A stretch of DNA of 64,000 bases from Gymnogyps californianus (taxonomy: Eukaryota > Chordata > Aves > Accipitriformes > Cathartidae), in the NCBI RefSeq assembly GCF_018139145.2, contig NC_059473.1:5448503-5512502 (forward strand), given 5' to 3'. The translations under genes and the position numbers were made by a program. Numbering within the stretch: the first letter of the stretch is position 1; every line of letters starts with the position of its first letter. Below the pieces are notes generated by a model. The model worked only from the letters and a program-made list of their open reading frames with translations. It ran no database searches and was not told the origin of the DNA. Below, in pieces: positions 39,953 to 50,300 of the stretch.

Positions 39953-42781
39953 TTAAACATTTTGGACAAAGATCGTATCAGCATCTAAACAGATGAAGTG
40001 GAAAGAATGTTGTAATGGTGGTGGGCTTCTTTATTTACTCAAATGCATGACCCTTACAGCAAAATTCTGTAACAGCGAGCCCTAACCTCCCTGGCCCCAG
40101 GACAACACTACTGAGCGAGTAACATGATGTAGGCAAGAGCACTTTAAGGCCTTTGCTAGCTGCCTTTTCAACTTCTTTACCACGGCTATAGGTGGTGTGT
40201 AGCCTGGGAACCAGGGACTGGGTTCCTCCGCCTTGAGGAGGCACTCGGTGCTTTCTCTACTGACGTAAAGTGCTGCTGAAGCACCATAGGCCACCTATGG
40301 CTTACACCAAACTCCCACCTATGCAGGTGCCCTTGTCCCATCTGGCAAACCACTATAACTAGACTTCAACATTAACCCTGGGTAGGGGGCTCCTGAAAAA
40401 TGAAAGAGAGCTCTTACCTTCTGGCCAAAAGCCCTTCACTAACACCCACGCCTGTCCACACCTCATTTCAAAGTATTTCCAAAGGGCAAAAGCTCTGGCC
40501 AAAGGTCCTAGGCATCTTTCTTATTCCAGCTTCCCTGCGAGATCAAAACCAAGGACTTCGCAGCAGAGGCTGGTGCAGACACAGCAGCAACGTGCAGGAT
40601 GCGATGAGATGCAATGCCACAACAAAGTGGAGATGGATGCTGACACTCCTGGACCTGCAGCCATGGATTAGAAGCTGTGGAACAAGCTCACCAGTAGGCA
40701 GTAAGGAAATGAGGTGGATTATTGCCAACTCTTATTCTTTATTTGTAGATATATTCTGTTGTTGTGCTTTCCTAAGACTGTGACTGAGTTCTCTTTTCCT
40801 AATATAAATTTCTCTGTTTGTAACTCTTTCAAAGAGCTTGCCAGCAGAGTTTCTTATATGAAGGGCGCTTTTTTAGTTTTTCCAGGTTCCTGGATAGAGA
40901 CGTAAGCTTGTCAAAGGGAATTTGCTTACACCAAATTCAGTATTTTTTTCTGCTCTTAACTAGCTGATGGGAAGGCTGCAGATGTGTAACTCCGGAATCA
41001 CTGACAGTTTGTATTAAAATTGTAATAGAGACCCCACCTACACTCTTCAACACACCAGGCTAGCTTATCTTTGATAGAGCATGCATACAGACCCAGAGGA
41101 AAGCTTACATGTGTGAGATGATCCTGCTGTTCAGATGCCCATCTCTGATCAGCATTCAGGTCTCACCCGTTATGAAGATTGTTTATCTCACATCCATGCT
41201 AGGTCTCTGGGTCCAGTGACAATACATGCTGAACTTCTTTGCTAACCATACCAAGTAGAAATGTGTACAATACATGTCCTGAATTTGTGTAAGAGCTAAA
41301 TTTATGCCACGTTGCCTTGTTGTAGGATCCTTGCATCTTTCTTTGAAGTCTTTATGACCATTCTTGAAAATTAGACAAATGTCATGTGAAATTAACCTAA
41401 CCATGAGTACCTGGTCTGCAGGACTTTTTTAATGACAACTAAGTGTTTTAAATCCACTACTTTCAGTTCTTCTAACAGGAAAATCTAATAAAACGCAGTA
41501 TACACAATTAAAGGGGTTAGTATACTGAGGGGCTTGGGGAGAACCCAAGTAAAATCATGTTATGCTATTGGATTATAGATAACCAGCAAGAAATAAGAGG
41601 TCTTCCACTCCCATACTGCAAAGCCACCACAATCAGATTTTGCTTGGCAAACTAGCAGAGCATAAGCTATAGTCCCAGTTGTACAAGGAGCTCCACCTTC
41701 TGCAAGGAAAAACACACAGGTTAAAGGCTCTGCTGTGGCCCAGTTCTACCTCTGCTCTGTAGCTCATCTGTGGACCTTCCCCATGGTTGTTGAGTATTTG
41801 TGGTATGTGATGTCCACCCCAGAGTTATCTGCCGTAGGGAGAACAGCGTGATTTATAATTAAATAATTAAGGCCGTGGAATAGAAATTTAAGGGACTTAA
41901 CTGGGGAAATGAGTTTGTTTCTACCCCCATTTTATATAGAGAGACTTTCTCTTCCTGTGCCTGTCAATTTACACTTCCGACTCTGTTGGGTAGAGACTGC
42001 TGCTTGCAGAAAAGCATCTTTGCAGTGCACAAGGCTGTCTTGACCTTGACTGGAACTTACAGCTGCTGTTGTCATAAAATAATAATCAATATTAATCATT
42101 GTCAGTCTAGTTATATGAATGTCTTCCCCTTGGCTGAACAAACCATCTGTATGTATCTACCAGCCTTCCATACCATAAAGGTGCCGCCAGTGCTATTGGT
42201 TTCTCAGTATTGTTAACTACATGAGCACACTGCAGGATTGTGACAGAGGAGATGTATTGATGGTCTCAGAGCATTCCCATCAGGGTGCTCCTGGACACAA
42301 TTCATCCTGCCCACCTGAAATGACGACTTAGGAGCTGGAACTCCCTCAGGGGGAGTCAGATCTTTGAAGTTCAGCTGGGATAGCCTCTGGGTGCCCCTTC
42401 GAGAGCTCCAGGGCCTGGAGAAACATGGGGCTGGCTCTCAAGGGTGTTCTTATATTGGCGCATAACCAACGTACCTATGCAAAGGAAGAAGCTGAACTAC
42501 AACACAAAGGCATTTTGCATCTGGAGGACATGTTCTCAAAGCAGCAAAACATCTCTGTTATGAATGTAACATATGTGGTACTCTCCCTCTGTTTGGCAGG
42601 AGATAAGAAAAACAGAAGCAAGACAAAAATGAAAACAAAATGGAGCATATAGGCATCGTGAAACAATTACAGTGCTGTGTCTCATTAGTATCTAAATCTG
42701 GGATTGCCAATCTTGTTTTAAAAACAGTTTTGTTCAACACTCAGTGACAGAATTTAAAAGCTGACATATCTTGCTGTATTG

Positions 42782-42870
42782 TGGGCCACAGTCACAGCTG
42801 GTGTAAATCAGTATAAACTAATGAAGTCAATGGAGCTTCTCTGATTTACACTAGCTGAGGTTATGGCTCA
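42782..42870. repeat. Palindromic ancient amniote repeat, full copy
   Basis: The arms agctggtgtaaatcag and ctgatttacactagct are inverted complements with one mismatch. Between them lies a central aatgaagtcaatggagct-type core. The flanks gggcca and tggctca are also roughly symmetrical. The layout matches a short palindromic repeat widespread in amniotes; I do not assign a database name. Confidence 0.6.
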
Positions 42871-43449
42871 ATAAGGTTAGACTTGCTTTCTAGGAGTGTT
42901 CAAGGAAGCCAACTTCTGTGTCCTGTGATGAAGTGGTTATTTATAATGGCCTTCAGTGTGGTTTAGAGCCAAATTTCCACATCAAAAGTAGCTTTATAAG
43001 AAATATCCTTACAGTGAGGTTCAGTGCAAAATCATGACTTCAGAAGCCAGCTTTCCTCGTGCTCTCAAGTATTTGATTTCAGCCTGAAAACCATTGGAGA
43101 AGCCAAGAAAAGCAGAGCCATTCCTGCCTACTTCCCCAGCTCTGCTTCATCTTTGAGTCGCCTGCATATCCAACAGGCCCCGACCTACACTGCCCATTTA
43201 TCAAAGCGAGTTACTCTAAGTGTCTGTTTATTTATGTTCAGAAATTCCCAGTAAGACAGACAAGTTACATGCTTAACCTGAAAAATTGGGGATGGAGGTG
43301 GAGTTCTTACCAGTTCCAGAGCTATTTGTTTGACTTGGCCACTAGTGAAAATAAAACACAATAACGTGTCCCAGAGCCACAGCGAGAGGTAGAGGTCACA
43401 AGAAAACAGATCATGTCTTTCACAGCTCTTCAGCTTCAGTGCACTGAAT

Positions 43450-43555
43450 TATGACTCCTATTATTTACTTACTGGATTCTCCACCCTGTGCGCAGGCTCC
43501 AAGCATTCAAAAAGCAGCAGGTCTCTGCTTCAAAGAACTAACAGGCTAAGCGAGA
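43450..43555 (+). repeat. Ancient interspersed repeat (third family), copy 3
   Basis: caccctgtgcgcaggc, then gtctctgcttcaaagaacta and acaggctaag, aligns with the 3' half of the family. Confidence 0.45.
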
Positions 43556-43612
43556 GAGTAAAATCTGTCCCCAAGCTACATTAACCTTCTCCTCCACTCT
43601 TTATCTGAAAGG

Positions 43613-44450
43613 TTAGATGGTCTCACAACCCTCGGCTGACTTCTGCCATCTTCTGCTCACCAGACTGCCATGCCTGCAGTCCTGCACCTCTGTGCTCTCC
43701 TCTGCTGTATTAAACTGCCAGGCTCTCATGGCAAATATGTTCCCAATGCAGCCAAACCTGTCCTCCGGGCACAAACGGCCCACGTGTTGCAGCTCAAGGT
43801 GGTCTTTTGCAGAAGCGTATTGTTTTTTCTTAGGAGGGCCCTGCTCCCTGCATGTTCAGCCTTGATGTGCTCTATCAGGTGTCCAGACAACGTCACAGGC
43901 TCCTTCAATGACCTTGTCACTTTGAAACAGACTGTCTTCTTTAGAACTTCTTGCTAGAAGTGGGCCTCTCGAATCCAATTGTTGAGATCCCAAACCAGGG
44001 CTGAAGCCTCTCCAAATCTCCCAAGTGGTTTCTACACATCCTCTGTAGAGTGCCACACTTTTCCATATTCTCTTCAGTGGGTTTAATCCTCTGTGGGCTC
44101 AATGAGGCCAAGGAGACAACTTTATGGGGACGCTTCCAAAAAGGGGATCTTCTAAACTGACAGCACCAGAGAAATCCACATGTAGGCTGAATATGAAACA
44201 TCAGTATGTAAAAGGCTGCCTCACATCTTAGCCTCTTAGGAGGTACCACTTCTTCCTAAAAAGTACAGGATCCTCCTCCTCTTTCATACTCTCAGGTTTT
44301 GCTTTTCGTCTCTTCTCTCTCCACAAAAGTTCTGATAAATATTCTCTCATTAAGAGCTGCAATCTCCTTTTCCAGGGAATGTTCCTGGTCTGCCTCAGAG
44401 GTGGTTGGGGAACCCCATTCAGTTACTGTTCAGTCACCAGCCTCCCAAAT
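43613..44450 (-). other. Protein-like but frame-disrupted tract, possible decayed retrocopy
   Basis: On the minus strand one frame from about 44056 to 43613 runs some 150 codons with a single internal stop at about 43855, ending at a TAG/TAA-type stop near 43613. Another frame near 44340-44400 reads SLEKEIAALNERIFIRTFVE. Composition is a little GC-richer than the flanks. I do not recognise a parent protein and see no poly(A) tail, so this may be chance. Confidence 0.2.
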
Positions 44451-46823
44451 CAGTTGTTTTTTTCTAGGAACCCAGCATACCAGTTGAGTGCTGTCTTTCT
44501 GGGTACATAAATATCACTCAGTGTTCCTCACTTATTAGATTTTTTTTTTTTCTATGTAGACATTTGTTTCTTGGTATCTATGGCTTAATATGGAGCCAAG
44601 ATAAAGTCAGAAAATAATTTCACAGTTAAAACCATCAAGACACTGTGTTTGTTATTTGACATATGGATAGGCAGATATACTAAAGCATCATAAATGCAAA
44701 ATACACCTTCTGTTCCCCCCTACTTCTATGCCTTGATCTGAAGACTGTGACTAATTGTTCCTAAGAGTTTGTTGGGTTCACTTGTTACTTTAGAGGCAAA
44801 TATTGTATTTTTCTACTTAACATATCTCAAAGACCTATTATTTCTTCTGTTATATTGCTTATATTCTCCTCAGAAACACCCTTACAAACTGCAGGAAGAT
44901 CTACCACCACCACCTGTTACGTGTGCTATGTTTTCTTCTCAGCTTCTCCAGGTGAAGCAACTGCGAGGTAGATTTTTTTTCTTAGCCTGGGCATTGTTCA
45001 GCTTTTTAAAACGGTGGAGAGCACTCAGTCTTTCTGCTAACCCGAAACCAAAACCAAACAGAATTCCTACCTTTTTTTAATAATTTCCAGAAGCAGTTGT
45101 GTTTGGTTGTCTCAAAATCAAGGGAAATTCTCTTCACTGTGGAATATTTTAAAAACAGAAGTCTACCAGTCAAATTAATTTCGTTTCTGTTAACACCGTC
45201 TCACATAGCCTTTCAGGATTTGGCTCTAATTTTGGTTTTTAATGCATGTCTATTCTTATTAGGGTTGAACTGGAAGGCAGTCAGACAATTCTCAGATAAC
45301 AAGCAGGAAAAAACAACATAAACCCATTATCCCAGAGGAACTAGAAATAGTTAATTACGCACAAGTAACGAAACCGGTTTCCTCACCATCAGAATTTATC
45401 CTGGACCACAGAGTTACAGAACTTTCCTTGAATCTGGTTGGGGCAAAGACAGGAAACTGCATCTTCTAAACTTTAGAAATAGATCTTAAACATGTAAACA
45501 TAAGATATTATGCCCCTATCTTTTAAGTAACATTTATATTATCTAAAATAAACAGTCTTTCTGAAGTTAGTCTGTAATTGACATCTGACACAGTCCACAT
45601 TGCAACAGATATGATAAGTGCAGTAAACAGCAGAAATTATGCTTCTCTGTGCTCTGAGAAACATTCATATTTCCTTACACAGATAAACTTTATTTTGTTG
45701 CTACGCAACCCTCACACAACACACTACATTCTGCAGTAAATAAGAGTACAAATTTTACAACTGAAGGGCAAGCATGTGGCCTTTTGGGTTTTCTCCCCAT
45801 TTTGAGTTCCAGCCCCAGCTTTAGTTCACATTGTGATATTCCATCATTTTATTACAAAGTTGCCTCTAAAGCTCAGTAAGGGATATTTCAAACAGAGCAA
45901 AAAGGGAGACTCAGAATGCATGGATCCTTCTGACACTGATGGGAAACAAATGGTGGAGCCAGTGATGTCAGTGACAGTGGAACAATGAAATCAAGGCTTT
46001 TTTTTTTTTAAATCCTCCTTAAAATGAAAACTAAATTTCCACAACAAGATTTTCAAAACCTTTCTGCAGTGGCCTCTCCCTGCTCCCAGTAACATTGCTA
46101 TACCTGCAACAGAAGTGGGACAGATGAAGAGCCACCCTTAGTTTTACCCAAGATGAGCTTAGTAGAGTCTTACCTCCTCTGCCTGCTCACTTTGGGAAAG
46201 GTCACTTTGTAGTATGAAGCTATTCCTTTGCTCTTTACAGTTGCAAGCTTTCTCCTGAATTCAGTGGGTATTTGGATTGTTCAGAGAATGGAGGAGCAGA
46301 TCCTGTATGTCTCTGTATCCTCATCGTAAGCAGAGTGAACAACACTTAAGATTTATCTGTCTGAAGGGTGTTCATGGAAACCGAACAGAGCCACTAGGAT
46401 CTTCCCAAGTTGTGGGTTAATACCTCAATTAGTCAAGTTTCTCTTCTGCACGTGGCTGCAAATCCTACAAACTCTCCCAGCTAGCATCAGCCTTCACTTG
46501 CCACTGTCAGCAAATGAATCCAGGTGAAAAATGTGACTCAGGGCTCCAGCTGGGTGCAGTCAGCACAGTTTGGTGAAGGCAATAGAGCTACAAGGATTTG
46601 CACCAGCCAAGGATCTGACCTATACCTGATGCACATACATAATGGTTGTCTGATTGCAAAGGGATTTGTGTTACTTAAACAGCAGAACTTCCCCAATTTC
46701 GCTTTGCTGTTCATTTCTTTACGACTAAGAGTCCTCTGAGCTACATGCTACAAGCGCACATGCTTATAAGGGAATAGCACATAGTCGCTAGGGAAATGAC
46801 ACTATGTTCATAAGAAAGCAAGA

Positions 46824-46829
46824 TTTAAT
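46824..46829 (-). promoter_or_regulatory. Candidate HAO1 polyadenylation signal ATTAAA
   Basis: The minus strand reads ATTAAA here, about 440 nt after the HAO1 stop, and it is the first acceptable hexamer downstream. Canonical AATAAA on the minus strand occurs later at 45853-45848 and 45694-45689, which would imply a 3' UTR of about 1.4-1.6 kb. The choice is a guess without transcript data. Confidence 0.3.
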
Positions 46830-47267
46830 CTCTATGATCTACAATGTAGTTTCTCTAAACAGCGAGCAAGAAGTATCTTTTAAATTTTAGATTTCTGCAT
46901 TTTGATAGCTGTTTGCTATCAAAACATTTCTGTTTATAGTTTCATTTTAACAGCTAAGTTACCTCCAGGCATGTAAGTTAATATTAGCATTTGTTGCAAA
47001 ACACCTCAAAGTTTCTATGTTGGTCTTGTGTAAAGGCTCATCTCTAATCACAACTCCCAGTAGAGCAGCTTTCCTTAAGAGCCCAGGAGAATACGGAAAC
47101 ATCTGTAAAATTTACTTCAAGTACTTTCTTCAACAAGTGGTCTCCTACAGACCACCCCTTCTCAGTCAGGATTGGAGGGTGAGGCCCAAAGAGCGAACAC
47201 AGTTGCTTTTTGTCTGGTAGCACACTTTCTGTACAACAGGCAATACATGAGGCAATAGTCTTCAGAC

Positions 47268-47338
47268 CTAAATCTTGGAAAGCAATACTTGATGTCTTCG
47301 TATCAGTGTCCTGCCAATTTCTTCTACTTTCTGGCATC
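47268..47338 (-). CDS. HAO1: HAO1 exon 8, terminal coding part
   Basis: 71 nt of coding sequence including the TAG stop at 47270-47268. Acceptor cttcttctccag|GATGCC. The split codon with exon 7 gives G348, then [19 protein letters not shown] and SKI-stop. Human has [23 protein letters not shown] in the same 23 positions, so length and the peroxisomal SKI are kept while the middle has drifted. The exon is too short to appear as an open frame by itself; it was found by reading on from exon 7. Confidence 0.93.
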
Positions 47339-50300
47339 CTGGAGAAGAAGTTACGTATTAGTTGAAAACCTTGCTTTTCTATCCCACTCTAAGCCTTTTC
47401 TTTTTCTACCCCATAGAAATCTACATTCTGTCAGATTAAATCCACCCCTTAGTGACCAAGGATTTGCCACTACTTTTCTATGCATTTATTGCTCTCCTTG
47501 TGAAAAACATTTTTACTTAATCTACTCAGTTCCCCATCTATAAGTCAGGGATAACAACAAGTCCTTTTCCCATCTCTCCATAGCCTAATCTGTTTATATT
47601 GCAAATGTTTGCAATCTCCCTTCTGTAGGATACTACAGCATCTTGCCGAGGGCAAATGAAAGCTATGAGGAAATGCGAGACAGAGGTGATTATTACTGAG
47701 AGGAAACATTGATGTCTCACCTGTCAGTGCCATTGCCAGGCGAAACTCTTCCTTTAGTATCTGGAGAACTTCTTTTGCTCCTTCTTCACCCTAGGAGATT
47801 GGGAGACAATATGTACTATTATGTGTACATATGTGTACATATGTGTACATGTGCGTAGATACACATGTATACACGTGCCAAAAAAGTTTTATGCACAACC
47901 GTAACTCCTGAGTACTTCTCATAGCAAATTTTAGATTAGATGGTCTGAATACACACAGACACCATCACACACGCACCCCTGTGTGCACACGTATACACAT
48001 ACATGCATCACTAAGCCTAAACAGCGAGTCTAGGTATCTAAAAACAGAAGTTTGAGCTTTTTCTAACTTACTTGATAAACCAAGCCCCAGATGAGAGGTC
48101 TTCCGATGAATACAGCTTTGGCACCAAGAGCTAATGCTTTGAGAACATCTGTGCCTTTTCTTACACCACCATCTAGGAACACCTCCACCTTCCCCTCCAC
48201 AGCCTCAATGATTTCAGGCAAGACGTCAATCTAAAAGAGTGAAACCAGGAATACAGCTTGTCCACTTCTGTAACCTTATTTATTTTTTGAATGAATTCTT
48301 ATGTACAGGATCCAAGCTTTAAAGAAGCTAAATAAGCAATTGCATGCCTAACTGTATGCACAAATAACACCGCTTTGTATTGAAAAACAGCAGTGACTTA
48401 GCATGTTAGCAGATATATACAAAGGTCAAATTTATTTGGAGGGTCACATAAATAGAATGAGAATCAGCAGGGTCACACAAAATGGCCATCTGATCCCATG
48501 ACATGTATCTGACACAAGCCAGTATTGGATACTTCTGAAGAATATAAAAACCAGCAAGCACAGAGGTGGCCTTTCTGTGATATTACCCCCCAAACTTCCA
48601 GTGTTCACCAGTTTGGGGATGAAATTGAATCACTGTCACTTTTGAAATAATCATCTTCACTTTCTTGTTTAAATTTATTATTCATTTATACTAAGGGCCA
48701 GCTAACATCCAGGAGCCCAGAGGCAGGCACTGTACCTATAGACATGGAGTAAGAGAAAGATGTGCCCTGAGGAACTTAGAGTTGGCTGAAAAATTTTAAT
48801 GAATATATTTTTCCTTTTGAAAATGCATCTTGATTACAGGAATAATTGTAGAGGAAACTTCTTCATATAAGAAAAAATTAGCTTTCCTGAGTTTTGAGCA
48901 AGGTGGGAAATGCTTTCTTTTAATGCACGTACATGTTACTTTCACCAAGCTCTACTTATCCCCTACACCAGTGATAAACGTAAGGGGGGAAAGGATTTTT
49001 ACTGTTCCTAAGTTACAAGTAAGTAACCAGGGAGTTAAGTAACACGTCCACATCACGCAAGAGGTCCCAACAAAGAGATGAGCCTCCTGAATTCAAGCCT
49101 CAAGTGTTAATTACAGGGCAACCATTCCTATAGTGCCTAAATAGTTCCTATTCATGGAAATCAGGAAAGACAAAGAACTGGAAGACAAGTACTAAGGAGA
49201 CTGGAAACAGTGTGTGGTAGTAAGACAAAAGGCACACAAATTCATGTCTTTCAAATACGGATGTAATTCATTTCCTTTCTAATGGATAAAAAATGACTAG
49301 GAGATGGGGGGGAAACTTGAAAGCACAGTTTGTTTTTAGATTTGGATTAAAATTTTCTTGAAGTTTGGCACTTGCTGTGATTTTTTCCCCTCCCTTTGGT
49401 TTTGCTCTCTTGCCAAACATATTTTGGATCTATTTCCATATACAGAGACCACTTTCTACATCCTGACAAACTGTACCAACATTAAAGTGCTATAATAACT
49501 AAAGTATGATGCAAACCATAATTAAAACATAGATTTCCTCAATGTGTAACTAGACACTAGAAATATTAACCAGCTTGGGTTCAGCTCACGTTCTGAAAAC
49601 CCATGAAATTAAAGCAAATTATTATGTTTCTAAACCAGAAATATTTAGTATGATCTGATACAGATATTTACATTATGAAAACGGCATTGTGAAATGTAGT
49701 TCTTTGCACGATGAAATCCAGTGAACACATCCGCTTTAATAGTGCCTTCTCTGCACTGTGGTGTTGCAAAGGAATCACTCATAAGAAGTAGTTTGCAAGT
49801 TTAATTTCTGTTCTACTGCAGTTGGCAAAAAGTTACTTCATATTTCTTGACCTTTCTCATTTCTCAAAAATGATGTTTTTAATATCCTCCTACATTCTTC
49901 CTGTTGGATTACCTCACACACAGACTTGCCCAAGGTTTTCAAATACTCTTAGTGAAATTGGGGAATACATTCTCAAAAGGTGACAAGAAGATAGAGAAGA
50001 CAGAAGTTAAAGAAGAAAAATTAATTTCAGAAGTATTAGGCACCCACACTCTGAAAATTCAGTTCCCCTTAAGGTGTCTAAAACTGAATAGCTGCACGCT
50101 TTCCAACAGCACAAAATCACATTTGGAAAAGAAAAATCTCAGTGTCTCTTTTGAAACTGGAGAAGTCCTCACATCAGGAGGTTTTTTTTCCTACCACTCC
50201 CCAGGAGTACCTGGAGACAGTCAGGCAAGAGCATCTCAGAGGACAATGCCTCAAGTCAGAGGACAATGCCTCAAGTCAGAGGACAATGCCTCAAGTCAGA

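Larger units (their letters stand above)
39953..46823. other. Intergenic downstream of HAO1, no gene supported
   Basis: It contains ancient repeats at 42.8 and 43.5 kb and the uncertain protein-like tract at 43.6-44.45 kb. The part nearest HAO1 (45.6-46.8 kb) may be 3' UTR if the more distal AATAAA signals are used. Confidence 0.6.

Noticed and set aside
41932..42000. Candidate HAO1 last exon (gtgtaaattgaca on the minus strand)
   Set aside because: The frame hits a stop at once and lacks SKI. The true exon 8 was found closer, at 47338-47268, with the correct phase, length and SKI.
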